This document shows, in pieces, positions 16,863 to 25,819 of a stretch of DNA of 64,000 bases. The stretch spans positions 897,936-961,935 of the forward strand of contig LNDP01000023.1 of NCBI GenBank assembly GCA_001464665.1, read 5' to 3'. Under the pieces are notes generated by a model. That model was not told the origin of the DNA and ran no database searches. It saw only the letters and a list, made by a program, of their open reading frames with translations. This stretch comes from Acidobacteria bacterium Ga0074141. Its GTDB lineage: Bacteria > Acidobacteriota > Blastocatellia > Pyrinomonadales > Pyrinomonadaceae. Within the stretch, counting starts at the first letter, position 1, and each line of letters starts with the position of its first letter. The translations under genes were made by a program, and so were the position numbers.

Positions 16863-18848
16863 TTATCTTGCCTGAACTGGAACGTCCGACGGCAGCCCGA
16901 ACTGCATGGCATTGTATGCACCGTTCGAGCTATTGAGCCGGTGCCAGATGCCGTCCGCTGGCCGATAGACGGCGATATCGGTCTTGCCGTCGCCATCAAA
17001 ATCAGCAGGTGCCGGAACATCGCTGGCGATCCCGAAGGTCGTTGCATAGAACGAGCCGTTGCTGCTGCGGAGCACATACCACGCTCCCGTCGCCGGCCGC
17101 CAAACGGCCACGTCGAGCCGTCCGTCGCCATCAAAATCGCCGGAGACAGGTTGGTCGCCGAGCATTCCGAACTGCGTTATGACGACATTGCCGTTACCGC
17201 TATTCAGCCGGAACCAGATGCCGCCTGCGGGCCGAAAGACAGTAAGGTCGGCCTTTCCGTCGCCGCTGTAATCGCCCGCCATCGGGATATCACCGGCCTG
17301 GCCGAATGGTGCTCCGGTAAAGCTGCCGGTTGAACTGAAGAGCCGATACCAAACGCCGTTCGAGGGCCGGAAAACCGCAAGATCAGCCTTGCCGTCGCCA
17401 TCAAAATCTGCCGGAACCGGGACGTCGCCCGTCACGCCGAAGCTGCGGACATCGATCGTGTTTGTGCCGCTGCGGATCATCCACCACTGGCCGTCTCGGA
17501 AAATTGCCGCGTCGGCCTTGCCGTCGCCGTCATAGTCTTCGGCAACGACCGCATCACCTGCCGCTCCGAACGTAAACGCCTCAAAGCCCGCCTGGCTGCG
17601 GTTCAAATACCATGCACCTGTTTCGGGCCGGAAGAGTGCGATGTCGGCTCGCCGATCGCCGTCAAAATCGAACCGCGGCGATGATACGGACGCCATACAT
17701 TGTCCGTAAGCAGAAACGAAGTTCGTTATCTCGTTGCGGGAATATGGGCAGAAACTGACCGGCGTGGAGCCGCTCAGCGTCGCGTTCATAAGGGTGTTGC
17801 TGCAACCCTGCGTCGACTCGGCGTGGTTCGCCCCGAGGTTGTGGCCAAGCTCATGGGCCGGAATAAGATATTTGCCCGGTGCCCAACTGATATAACCGCT
17901 GATGCCGTAGGCGAATGAGCTGTTAGAGCACATAACACTTAGATATGCGATACCCTGCGACTGGGCCGTGCTCTTGCCGGAGAAAAGATGTGCCGCGGTG
18001 CGCGGATAGTTGAAGACCGAATAGTTCGCGTTCCAATGGATGCGAAAAGCATCGAGCATTTGCGATGTGTTCGCTCCGGTAAACGGATCGGCGGTCGTCC
18101 ACGTATGCATGAACGTCACACGGATAGTGAGATTGAGCTCCGAGGCATATGCTCCCTCGACCATGTTGAGGATGCTGAGGATCTCGGCGTTCGCATTGGC
18201 TGCACTTCCGAATATGTTGACGTAAGCCTGGTCGGCATCCGTCGCAAGATCGATCCGCCGCAGCGAGGCCACCGCCTCGGCCGATGAGCCCGCTGCGAGC
18301 GTTTTGCCATACTCGATCTTGCTCGGGATGTCCGATTCGCACCAGAAGTCGGACCCGCTCTTCGAATCCTCTGCCCGGTAAATTACGGCGAGGCCGGGAC
18401 CGGCACTCGTGCTGTATTTGGAGGCTGGCTCGATAAAGTATCGGCCCGACTCCGTTTCAAAAAACCCTTCGATCCCATCGCGGCCGATGCTGACGCGGAC
18501 CTCTGAGCCGGCAACGCCATCGACCGAGCCCTTAAAGGTATTGACGGTGCCCATTTCGAGCGGCGTCCTGCCCATCGGGCCGGTGTCTTCGGCGATGAAA
18601 TCCTGAGCGCGCAGATCGTGCCTTTCAAGCCGGAGCGTTGCATTCTGCCCGCCCGCCGGGAACGTTAAGCTAAAAGAGCCGCTTTCAACTGCCGATTCCG
18701 GCAGCCGTAACTGAGTGAGTTCGTAGCGGTCAAATGCGGAGTCTAGATCACTTCTTAGGATCGATCCTTGAGCAAAAGCCGCTGCGGCGCCAATAGTGAG
18801 AATGGCACCTGCAAAAAGGTGGGTGAGAACACTTTGGTAATACTTCAT
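16863..18848 (-). CDS. Exported M12-like zinc metalloprotease with C-terminal FG-GAP repeats
   Basis: 661 residues. A signal peptide (about 1-28) precedes a propeptide-like beta domain. The catalytic domain has the extended metzincin motif HELGHNLGANH (His332, Glu333, His336, His342). The sequence from LNLTIRVTFMHTW to SFAYGISGYISW fits reprolysin-like M12B enzymes of bacteria. The last 230 residues hold six FG-GAP/VCBS repeats with DFDGDGKADxAVFRP motifs, likely calcium-binding blades of a surface-attachment or substrate-binding domain. The ATG at 18848 begins the signal peptide. The upstream ATG at 18884 adds 12 unlikely residues. Probably secreted for protein degradation. Confidence 0.9.
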   Translation of the reverse strand: MKYYQSVLTHLFAGAILTIGAAAAFAQGSILRSDLDSAFDRYELTQLRLPESAVESGSFSLTFPAGGQNATLRLERHDLRAQDFIAEDTGPMGRTPLEMGTVNTFKGSVDGVAGSEVRVSIGRDGIEGFFETESGRYFIEPASKYSTSAGPGLAVIYRAEDSKSGSDFWCESDIPSKIEYGKTLAAGSSAEAVASLRRIDLATDADQAYVNIFGSAANANAEILSILNMVEGAYASELNLTIRVTFMHTWTTADPFTGANTSQMLDAFRIHWNANYSVFNYPRTAAHLFSGKSTAQSQGIAYLSVMCSNSSFAYGISGYISWAPGKYLIPAHELGHNLGANHAESTQGCSNTLMNATLSGSTPVSFCPYSRNEITNFVSAYGQCMASVSSPRFDFDGDRRADIALFRPETGAWYLNRSQAGFEAFTFGAAGDAVVAEDYDGDGKADAAIFRDGQWWMIRSGTNTIDVRSFGVTGDVPVPADFDGDGKADLAVFRPSNGVWYRLFSSTGSFTGAPFGQAGDIPMAGDYSGDGKADLTVFRPAGGIWFRLNSGNGNVVITQFGMLGDQPVSGDFDGDGRLDVAVWRPATGAWYVLRSSNGSFYATTFGIASDVPAPADFDGDGKTDIAVYRPADGIWHRLNSSNGAYNAMQFGLPSDVPVQAR

Positions 18849-19001
18849 TTCGGTTAGGCCTCTTTTTCGGTATAGAGTGGACAATGTGGGAGAGCGAAAA
18901 AGGGAAGTTCGCGCTCACTTTAATTAAACGTCTAAGCATGGTGGGGTTCCATGTTTATTGAGCCCGGTTAACCCTAACTAACAGAGCAACTTGAATAATT
19001 T

Positions 19002-19457
19002 TTGATACGACGGCTGATACAAATTTCCTGGAAACGCCTGCCGCCGTCGGTTCGCAAGCGTATCGTCCGGCTTACACAGCCGCGGTTTACCGCCTCGGCA
19101 GCGGCGGTCGTCGTCAACAGCGAGGGCAAGGTGCTCCTACTTGAGCATCTTCTTCGGCCATATTCGGGATGGGGCTTTCCCGGCGGATTCATTGACCGCG
19201 GTGAATCACCGTCAGCGGCAGTAATCCGCGAGGTCCGCGAGGAAACGGGTATTGAGATCGCGGACGTCCGGCTGGTTGAGGTCCGGACGGTTGACCGCCA
19301 TTTAGAGTTTATCTACAGTGCCCGCGGCGAAGGTCCGGGCGAGATTCTGAGCAACGAGATCCTCGACCTCCGTTGGTTCGCGGCGGATGAGGTTCCAAAA
19401 GGGCTCACGCGACGAGAACTGCGGATACTCGAAAAGGTTCTTGCAGGGGAAGATTGA
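19002..19457 (+). CDS. Nudix hydrolase
   Basis: A hydrolase of 151 residues for nucleoside diphosphates linked to another moiety. The full Nudix box is seen: GGFIDRGESPSAAVIREVREETG, with the REVREETG helix that carries the catalytic, magnesium-binding glutamates. The flanking WGFPGG and EILDLRWFAADEVP are typical. The substrate is unknown. The start is uncertain. A TTG at 19002 gives the N-terminus MIRRLIQISWKRLPP and no good ribosome-binding site is seen. The core starts near residue 30, so a shorter product is possible. It precedes the OPRT-like gene by 69 bp on the same strand. Confidence 0.88.
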   Translation: MIRRLIQISWKRLPPSVRKRIVRLTQPRFTASAAAVVVNSEGKVLLLEHLLRPYSGWGFPGGFIDRGESPSAAVIREVREETGIEIADVRLVEVRTVDRHLEFIYSARGEGPGEILSNEILDLRWFAADEVPKGLTRRELRILEKVLAGED

Positions 19458-19526
19458 TTCAAAGTGTGGGTCTGACTAGAATAGTGTACTTGTTTCTAGC
19501 AATTATCCAAGTCAAAGGAGATAAGA

Positions 19527-20141
19527 ATGGTTGATCTCGTACCTTCGCCGGAATCCGTGATGGATATCCTAAAAGGAACCGGTGCTTACCGCCGGGGCCA
19601 CTTCGTTTACCCGAGCGGGAAACACGCCTCGCACTATTTTCAAATGCCGCTGGCATTTCGCTATTACGACAATGCCCGCGTGCTTTCAGTGGGGTTAAGC
19701 AGACTCTTCCGAATGGAAAAGTCCATATCGAGCCGATTGCCGAACGTTTCTGTGATCAGCCCAAGCGCAGGCGGCATCATGGTCTCATTCGGCGTCCGTG
19801 AGGCCCTCGGGGCCGATCAGATCTATTGGGCCGAGATGGAAGAAGGCAAACGGCAGTTTCGGCAATATATCGGCCAGGGCGACGTTTACCCGGCGATAAT
19901 CGTTGACGACATCGTCCGCTCGGGGCGGGCCATTCAGGAAACGATCGACCTGGTAAAAGAGGTCGGCTCGGAAGTGATCGGCATCGGCACGATCGTCCGC
20001 TTTGAGGATTCGCCAAATGATTTTGACGGCATACCGCTGAAATCGCTGATGAGCTTCGATGTAAATTTCTACGAAAACGGCGAAGAGTGGAGCACCTCGC
20101 GGAGCGCTTCAGATGCGCCCGAAGAACGCGTTCGCGCTTAG
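19527..20141 (+). CDS. pyrE: Orotate phosphoribosyltransferase-like protein
   Basis: Family role: joins orotate to PRPP to make OMP in pyrimidine synthesis. The 204-residue protein begins with the OPRT-typical TGAYRRGHFVYPSGKHASHYFQ. It has SPSAGGIMVSFGVREALG for the base/ribose pocket and the PRPP-binding loop AIIVDDIVRSGRAIQETI. AAAGGAG lies 6 bases before the ATG at 19527. No other pyrimidine genes are near, so a different phosphoribosyltransferase substrate is possible. The PRPP loop reads RSG where many OPRTs have TTG/TSG. I consider the PRT fold certain and the orotate specificity probable. Confidence 0.75.
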   Translation: MVDLVPSPESVMDILKGTGAYRRGHFVYPSGKHASHYFQMPLAFRYYDNARVLSVGLSRLFRMEKSISSRLPNVSVISPSAGGIMVSFGVREALGADQIYWAEMEEGKRQFRQYIGQGDVYPAIIVDDIVRSGRAIQETIDLVKEVGSEVIGIGTIVRFEDSPNDFDGIPLKSLMSFDVNFYENGEEWSTSRSASDAPEERVRA

Positions 20142-20188
20142 TAATGGTCTTTTTGAGACGCGAATGGACGGCGGGGCGAATTAACGCC

Positions 20189-21589
20189 TCAGCCGTCCTT
20201 CGTGTTTTCGGCGTCGAGTCTTGAAAGCTCCAGTTGGATCTCGCGCCGTTCGACATAGAGCCGCAGGAAGCGATCGCGGTCAAAGAAGAAGCGAAGGATC
20301 GCTCGCCCCCAACCGCTCAATTCGACAGAACTCTCAAGCGAGATCAGGGCGACGTATCCGCTGAGGAACGCAATCGGAAGGCTAAGCAACGCCCATTCCC
20401 ACCCATAGAAATAAAAGACAAAGCCCGCACCGATCAGCCACGTCAGCGGCATAAAGACGATGCCCGCGAGCACCTTTACGGTCGAGGCGACATCGTCCGC
20501 TCCGTGTCGCGTGATCAGATGCGAGAAGAGTTTTGAAAGCTGGTAGGCCGGAAAGTGAAGTATAGTGCCGATGATAGCAACCGGCGACAGCATCAGCAGA
20601 TACCATGTGCCGACGATGGCCCGCCGGATGACGAAGCCGCGCGTGAGATTCGCAAGCGAAAGATGCTCGGGTTCAAGCCCCGCCGCGTGAAGCTTTGCGG
20701 CGAAGCTATGCAGACTGCGTTCCCGACGCGAACCGCCCGCGGGGTCGCCTTCGGTCTCATTAGCCTCAAGGTATTTCTGCTTGAAGGTCAGGCGGGAGCG
20801 AAGTTCATCGGTCTCGAGCGTTGTGCGAAAGATCTTTTCGGCAAAGGCCGCGGCGGCTAGCTCGGCGTCGTTTTCGGCGTTGAGCGTTACCTCGCGAAGA
20901 GCGTTTTCGATCCGGTCGGTCAGTTCGCGAACGGCCTCGCGGGAAGGCTGGCCATCGGCGTCAAGTTCAGCCGGAACGACCTCAAACGACTCGCCGAAAT
21001 GAAGCAGTGCTTCGCTTCTAAACGTCGTCTTATTGCTGTAATAAAGCCCGACCGGGACGATTCGCAGGGTCATCGGCCCGCTCTCGCTGCCGGCCGCGAC
21101 GGCCCCGAGAGCGATACGCGCCGCTCCGGTCTTCATCGGCAAAAGCTTCGGCGAATTGTGCGAGATTCCCTCGGGAAATAGAGCGATCGAGCCGCCCTCG
21201 CGGAGCCGCGTGTGCGCGGCCTCGAAGGTGTCAGTGTTCTTTGTAATATCCTCGCCGGGGTCGATGCGGCGATAGACCGGCAAAGCCTCGACCGTCTTTA
21301 GCAGGAACGAGATGACCGGCATTCGAAAGAGCGTGGACTTTGCTAGAAAGGCGATCCGCCGCGGAAGCGCGACGAAGACAAGTGCTGGGTCGATCAGGCC
21401 GTTCGGATGATTGAGGACGAAGATGACGCCCGTGCCCTCGGGGACGCTTTCGGCGTTTACGGTCTCGATCCGGCGGAAAAAGAGGTGCAGTGCTCCGCCG
21501 AAAACGGTGAGCAGAAAGCGATAGGTCAGGCTTCCGCGGCGGTTAATGACGACGTCTCTGAAGGTCAGCTCTTTCGCTCGGTCGGTCAT
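20189..21589 (-). CDS. Phospholipid acyltransferase (PlsC/GPAT-like)
   Basis: 466 residues, longer than plain PlsC. The N-terminal half holds the acyltransferase motifs: NHPNGLIDP (His61 and Asp67, the HX5D form common in SCT1/GPAT-like members), the Arg-containing VYRRID, and FPEGISH (about 138-144). The C-terminal half has two or three membrane helices (about 320-400). It should transfer an acyl chain to glycerol-3-phosphate or a lysophospholipid at the membrane. It follows recR by 30 bp on the same strand, so ybaB-recR-acyltransferase may be one transcript. Its end converges on the OPRT-like gene. Confidence 0.88.
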   Translation of the reverse strand: MTDRAKELTFRDVVINRRGSLTYRFLLTVFGGALHLFFRRIETVNAESVPEGTGVIFVLNHPNGLIDPALVFVALPRRIAFLAKSTLFRMPVISFLLKTVEALPVYRRIDPGEDITKNTDTFEAAHTRLREGGSIALFPEGISHNSPKLLPMKTGAARIALGAVAAGSESGPMTLRIVPVGLYYSNKTTFRSEALLHFGESFEVVPAELDADGQPSREAVRELTDRIENALREVTLNAENDAELAAAAFAEKIFRTTLETDELRSRLTFKQKYLEANETEGDPAGGSRRERSLHSFAAKLHAAGLEPEHLSLANLTRGFVIRRAIVGTWYLLMLSPVAIIGTILHFPAYQLSKLFSHLITRHGADDVASTVKVLAGIVFMPLTWLIGAGFVFYFYGWEWALLSLPIAFLSGYVALISLESSVELSGWGRAILRFFFDRDRFLRLYVERREIQLELSRLDAENTKDG

Positions 21590-21619
21590 CAGAGAAAATC
21601 CTCGGGGCGTGCGGTGCGG

Positions 21620-22234
21620 CTAGATCTCGTGGCGGTTCGAGAGTGCCTTGTCCATTGTGACCTCGTCAACGTACTCAAGGTCGCTGCCGACCGGCATTCC
21701 CATGGCGATGCGTGTTACGCGGACGCCGAGCGGCTTGAGCAGGCGGGCGATATAGTTTGCGGTCGCTTCGCCTTCGGTCGTCGGATTGGTGGCGAGAATT
21801 ACCTCGGTCACCTCAACGCCCTCGTTATTTGCCGGAAGCAGACGTGGCAGGAGATTGGCGATCAAAAGCTCGTCCGGGCCGATGCCGCGGATCGGCGAAA
21901 GCGATCCATGAAGCACGTGGTAAAGACCTTTGAATGAACGGGTTTTCTCGATAGCGAGCAGATTATAAGGCTCTTCAAGAATGCAGATGACCGAACGGTC
22001 GCGTTTCGGATTGGAACAGTAAAGGCAGGGATCGATGTCGGTAAGGTTGTTGCAAACCGAGCAAAAAACGATCTTTTCTTTCACCTCGCGAAGCGCCTCG
22101 ATGAAATTATCGACCTCGCTCTGCGGCCGGCGGAGAATGTAAAACGCAAGCCGCTGGGCAGACTTGCCACCAACGCCCGGCAGGCGTTTGAATTCATCGA
22201 TAAGCCGAGCAACCGGTTCCGAATAATCTAACAT
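21620..22234 (-). CDS. recR: Recombination protein RecR
   Basis: 204 residues, the usual length. RecR acts with RecO and RecF to load RecA at gapped DNA. The N-terminal helix-hairpin-helix region ([20 protein letters not shown]), the C4 zinc finger ([16 protein letters not shown]), and the Toprim domain from [16 protein letters not shown] to [15 protein letters not shown] are all present. It lies downstream of ybaB, a very common bacterial pair. A palindromic element occupies the spacer between them. Confidence 0.97.
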   Translation of the reverse strand: MLDYSEPVARLIDEFKRLPGVGGKSAQRLAFYILRRPQSEVDNFIEALREVKEKIVFCSVCNNLTDIDPCLYCSNPKRDRSVICILEEPYNLLAIEKTRSFKGLYHVLHGSLSPIRGIGPDELLIANLLPRLLPANNEGVEVTEVILATNPTTEGEATANYIARLLKPLGVRVTRIAMGMPVGSDLEYVDEVTMDKALSNRHEI

Positions 22235-22237
22235 TGT

Positions 22238-22307
22238 GTTCGGAGTACCGGCTTTAGCCGGCTTCCTGAAATATGTAAGGAGGCCGCCTGAAGGCGGTAC
22301 TCCGAAC
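22238..22307. repeat. REP-like composite palindrome between ybaB and recR
   Basis: A 70-bp element bounded by a perfect 13-bp inverted repeat (GTTCGGAGTACCG at 22238-22250 and CGGTACTCCGAAC at 22295-22307). Inside are two smaller palindromes, CCGGCTTTAGCCGG (22249-22262) and CCGCCTGAAGGCGG (22284-22297). It has the build of a REP/MITE-type repeat. The second inner palindrome resembles sequences found inside the helicase gene at 24968. Confidence 0.75.
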
Positions 22308-22318
22308 CAGATCCAAAC

Positions 22319-22624
22319 CTACATGAGTCCGGGCGGGAGCATTCCGCCGAGTTTGCCCTTGAGCGATTCCTCGACCTTGCGGTGGGCTTCGCCGAGAGCG
22401 GCGACGGCGAGGTCCTGCAGCATCTCCACGTCGCCGTCTTTTACCAGATCAGGCGAGATCGTCATCTCAACGACCTGAAAATCACCACGCATCTTTACCG
22501 CGACCGCTCCGCCACCGGCCGAGGCCTCGACGACCGTCTCTTTCATCTGCCGGCTCATCTCTTCCTGCATCTGCTGAGCCTGCTTCATCATCGAATTTAG
22601 GTCCATTCCACCCGGAAATTTCAT
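22319..22624 (-). CDS. ybaB: YbaB/EbfC family nucleoid-associated protein
   Basis: 101 residues, typical length. Members form small dimers that bind DNA and are usually encoded next to recR, as here. Characteristic are the Met/Gln-rich N-terminal helix (LNSMMKQAQQMQEEMSRQM), the strand VEASAGGGAVAVKMRGDFQVVEMTI and the ending helix with DLAVAALGEAHRKVEE. The ATG at 22624 has AAGGGGC about 12 bases upstream. The conserved gene order strengthens the call. Confidence 0.95.
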   Translation of the reverse strand: MKFPGGMDLNSMMKQAQQMQEEMSRQMKETVVEASAGGGAVAVKMRGDFQVVEMTISPDLVKDGDVEMLQDLAVAALGEAHRKVEESLKGKLGGMLPPGLM

Positions 22625-22814
22625 CGTTTTTTCGCCCCTTTAATGAGAATTTTCTTTAATCGCAATCGTAACCGCCGAGGTCCGCATTTGCAAACACCTC
22701 GGCAATGGACGCGGTGGAAACTTTTCATTGACACGCGAGCCGGACGGGTATATCGTCATCTCGTCGAACGCGCACCTGCATTGCCGCCGCTTGCCCTGCG
22801 GCAGGAGTAAATAT

Positions 22815-23546
22815 ATGAGTGAAATGAGATCTCCGATCTGGCAAAATGGCGGGCTGGCGATCGCGATGGTGCTCTCCGCCTTGATCTTCGGCTGGTTCTA
22901 TTCCGCGGCGAAACGCGGCGACGAGGCGATAACCGTTACCGGGTCCGCCAAAAAGCGCATAACGTCGGACCTTGTTTTATGGAACGCCGGCATCGCGGCC
23001 CAGTCACCGCAGCTCGCCGATGCCTATCGCCAGCTTGCCGACAACATCCCGCGGATCAAGCAATATCTATTGCAAAAGGGCATTGCCGAGGACCAGATGA
23101 CCGTTTCGGCCATCTCGACCAATACGCTCAAACGACGCGACTCGGAAGGAAACGACACCGGCGAGATAACCGGCTATACCCTCTCGCAACAGATCGAGGT
23201 TCGGTCCAACGATGTGCAAAAGATCGCCCAGATCGCCCGTGAGGCGACGGAGCTGATCAACCAAGGAATCCTGATCGAATCAAAATCGCCGCAATACTAC
23301 TACACGAAGATCGGCGACCTGAAGATCGAAATGCTGGGCGAGGCGGCAAAGGACGCCAAGGAACGCGCCGAGCGGATCGCACAATCGACCGGGAACTCCA
23401 TCGGCTCCGTCCGCTCGGCAAAGATGGGCGTGCTCCAGATAACTGCTGCCGACTCGACCGAGGTCTCAGACTACGGAATGTACGACACCTCGACCATCGA
23501 AAAAGACATGACCGCAGTCGTCAACGTAAGCTTCGAGGTCGATTGA
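22815..23546 (+). CDS. SIMPL domain (DUF541) periplasmic protein
   Basis: 243 residues. The N-terminus has one membrane/signal segment (GGLAIAMVLSALIFGWFYSAA). After it comes a SIMPL domain beginning ITVTGSAKKRITSDLVLW and containing YTLSQQIEVRS, SPQYYYTKIGDLKIEMLGEAAKDAKERAERIA and a closing VNVSFEVD. These proteins (YggE-like) are envelope proteins with a poorly known role in stress. The ATG at 22815 follows a GCAGGAG. The upstream ATG at 22728 has no such site and would add residues out of keeping with a signal sequence. Confidence 0.88.
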   Translation: MSEMRSPIWQNGGLAIAMVLSALIFGWFYSAAKRGDEAITVTGSAKKRITSDLVLWNAGIAAQSPQLADAYRQLADNIPRIKQYLLQKGIAEDQMTVSAISTNTLKRRDSEGNDTGEITGYTLSQQIEVRSNDVQKIAQIAREATELINQGILIESKSPQYYYTKIGDLKIEMLGEAAKDAKERAERIAQSTGNSIGSVRSAKMGVLQITAADSTEVSDYGMYDTSTIEKDMTAVVNVSFEVD

Positions 23547-23602
23547 CCTATCCAACAGATTTTTAACTCTCGGCATAGCGTGCTATAAATGAAACGAAAT
23601 TT

Positions 23603-25759
23603 ATGGCACGCTATGTTATTAAGCGGGACGCGAGCCCCCTGCCGGAGCGGCTTACTCGGTACAAGAGCGAGCTGAATGAGGAGCAGTTTGCGGTGGTGAC
23701 CGCTCAGCCGAAGGCGACGCTGGTGGTTGCGGGCGCCGGGACGGGCAAGACGCGGGCGATAACTTATCGCGTGGCGTATTTGCTTGAGCAGGGTGTTTCG
23801 CCGCAGCGTATCTTGCTTGCGACCTTTACCAACCGGGCGTCGCGTGAGATGCTCCGCCGTGTCGAATCGCTGACTGGCTCGCAGAATGTCCATCGCGTTT
23901 GGGGCGGGACGTTTCATCGCATTGCCAACCTCATTCTCCGCCGCCACGCCTCGTCGCTCGGCTACGACGCGAACTATTCGATCCTCGATAGCGAGGACGC
24001 GAGGGATCTGATCAACGTCTGCATTGACGAAGCCGCCATCGATACAAAAGCAAAGCGTTTCCCAAAAGCAGAGGTCGTTCAGAACATAATCAGCTACGCC
24101 AACAACACGGACCTGCCGGTTGAGAATGTCATCGCCGGAAAGTATCCGTATTTTGAGATGTTGACCTCGCAGATAAAGCGGGTCGATGCCGTCTATCAGG
24201 CCCGCAAGCACGAGCGGAATGTGATGGACTACGACGATCTGCTGCTCAAGCTCAAGCAGCTTCTGGTCGAAAAACGCGAGATCGCCGAGCTTTACGCCGA
24301 GCAGTTTCAGCATATCCTCGTCGATGAATATCAGGACACGAACCGGCTGCAGGCGGAGATCATCGACTTGCTGGCGGTAAAGCACCGCAACGTGATGGTC
24401 GTCGGCGATGATGCACAATCGATCTTCGCCTGGCGCGGTGCCGAATTTACGAACATCTACGAATTCCCAAAGCGTTACCCAGAGGCACAGCTCTTCAAGC
24501 TCGAAACAAATTACCGCTCAACGCCGGAGATACTCGGCCTCGCCAACACGTCCATAGCAGCGAACCGGCGGCAATTCCCGAAGATGCTCAAGGCTGTAAA
24601 GCGTTCACGGGATCTCAAGCCTGCTTTGGTTCCCTGCTCTGACGTTGAGCAGCAATCGGCGTTTGTCGCCTCGCGGATACTCGGGCTCCGCGATGAGGGC
24701 ACGAGCCTCGAGGAAATGGCCGTGCTTTACCGCTCGCACTATCATTCGATCGAACTCCAACTCGAGCTCTCGCGGCGGAACATTCCCTATCGGGTTCAGT
24801 CCGGCGTCAGGTTCTTTGAGCAGGCGCATATAAAGGACGTCGTCTCGTACCTCCGAGTTCTCGTAAACCCGCGTGACGAGCTTGCCTGGAAGCGGATCCT
24901 GAAGCTGATCCCCGGCGTCGGCAACGTAACGGCAAACCGAGTCTTCGAGGCGATCAGCCTGTCAGAACCGCCTGCGTTAGCGGGCGGCCAGTTCGTCGAG
25001 ATGGAGCCCCTTGCAACGATCGACGACCGACCTGAGTCAGCAGGCGGTCCGATCGGCGCCGCGATCTCACGGTTAAGAACATCAACTAACGCATCCCGCG
25101 GAGCACGTCGCGGGTTGGATGACCTGATAAAGCTCCTCGAAACTCTCGTCTCCGACGAATTCCGCGACCGGCCGGCGAGGCAGATCACGCACATCTTTGA
25201 GAACGGCTACGAGCAATACCTGCTCGAAAATTTTGAGAATGCCGAGGCCCGCAGCGAGGACATCCGCGGCCTGGCGCAGTTTGCCCAGCGATATGAATCG
25301 ACCGAAGGGTTGCTCTCCGAGCTTGCCCTGCTCGCGACCGAGCGGTTCAAGGAGCCGCAGCCGATCGTCGGCGAAGAAGTGGTCGAGGGCGGCGAGGACG
25401 ACGAACTGCTGACGCTGACCTCTGTCCATCAGGCAAAGGGCCTCGAGTGGAAGGCGGTGTTCATCATTTGGGCGGCCGAGGGCAAATTCCCCTCGCCCAA
25501 ATCGCTCCGCGAGATCGACGCCGAAGAGGAAGAACGCCGGCTCTGGTATGTCGCGCTGACGCGGGCGAAGGACGAGCTTTATCTGACCTATCCGCTGCTG
25601 ATGACCGATTTCAACCGGCAGACCGTGCTCCAAAAACCCTCGCGGTTCATCACCGAATGCCCGGCGGACCTTTTCGAGGTATGGAACCTTGAAGAAGAAC
25701 AACCCGCGTTCGATGCTCCGGTTTTCGCCGAGCCCGCCGCTACTGAATTCCTGAATTGA
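23603..25759 (+). CDS. UvrD/Rep/PcrA-type ATP-dependent DNA helicase
   Basis: 718 residues of superfamily 1A. It unwinds DNA with ATP in repair or replication restart. Visible motifs are Walker A AGAGTGKT (43-50, Lys49), motif Ia ATFTNRASREM, Walker B VDEYQDT (Asp241, Glu242), VVGDDAQSIFAWRGA, the LETNYRSTPEIL segment, and the late motifs LTSVHQAKGLEWKAVFI and RRLWYVALTRAKDELYL. Oddly, residues about 452-498, just after LKLIPGVGNVTANRVFEAI, are a Pro/Ala/Gly/Arg-rich insertion. Its DNA is a set of palindromes, listed separately. The C-terminus after the last motif is short. It is not clear which paralogue (uvrD, pcrA, rep) it represents. Confidence 0.92.
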   Translation: MARYVIKRDASPLPERLTRYKSELNEEQFAVVTAQPKATLVVAGAGTGKTRAITYRVAYLLEQGVSPQRILLATFTNRASREMLRRVESLTGSQNVHRVWGGTFHRIANLILRRHASSLGYDANYSILDSEDARDLINVCIDEAAIDTKAKRFPKAEVVQNIISYANNTDLPVENVIAGKYPYFEMLTSQIKRVDAVYQARKHERNVMDYDDLLLKLKQLLVEKREIAELYAEQFQHILVDEYQDTNRLQAEIIDLLAVKHRNVMVVGDDAQSIFAWRGAEFTNIYEFPKRYPEAQLFKLETNYRSTPEILGLANTSIAANRRQFPKMLKAVKRSRDLKPALVPCSDVEQQSAFVASRILGLRDEGTSLEEMAVLYRSHYHSIELQLELSRRNIPYRVQSGVRFFEQAHIKDVVSYLRVLVNPRDELAWKRILKLIPGVGNVTANRVFEAISLSEPPALAGGQFVEMEPLATIDDRPESAGGPIGAAISRLRTSTNASRGARRGLDDLIKLLETLVSDEFRDRPARQITHIFENGYEQYLLENFENAEARSEDIRGLAQFAQRYESTEGLLSELALLATERFKEPQPIVGEEVVEGGEDDELLTLTSVHQAKGLEWKAVFIIWAAEGKFPSPKSLREIDAEEEERRLWYVALTRAKDELYLTYPLLMTDFNRQTVLQKPSRFITECPADLFEVWNLEEEQPAFDAPVFAEPAATEFLN
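24966..25114 (+). repeat. Cluster of three palindromes inserted in frame in the helicase gene
   Basis: Three inverted repeats lie in about 150 bp of coding sequence. The first is CCGCCTGC-GTTA-GCGGGCGG (24968-24987). The second is at 25025-25049 (GACCG/CGGTC and CCTG/CAGG arms with a one-base bulge). The third is CCCGCG-8-CGCGGG (25095-25114). The reading frame stays open through all three. The CCGCCTG...GGCGG core is shared with the intergenic palindrome at 22284-22297. Confidence 0.65.
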
Positions 25760-25819
25760 GATAATCTCCGCTGATATTTCCCGGCCACGTCTTTCGCGTA
25801 AGTTTGCGGGAGAGTTTTT

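Noticed and set aside
23471..24418. Open frame of 315 codons on the minus strand over the helicase start
   Set aside because: It overlaps the SIMPL gene end and the helicase Walker motifs on the other strand. No recognisable domain.
20189..24418. Defence island around recR/helicase
   Set aside because: ybaB-recR is a housekeeping pair and the helicase is a normal UvrD-type. No nuclease, methylase or effector gene accompanies them.
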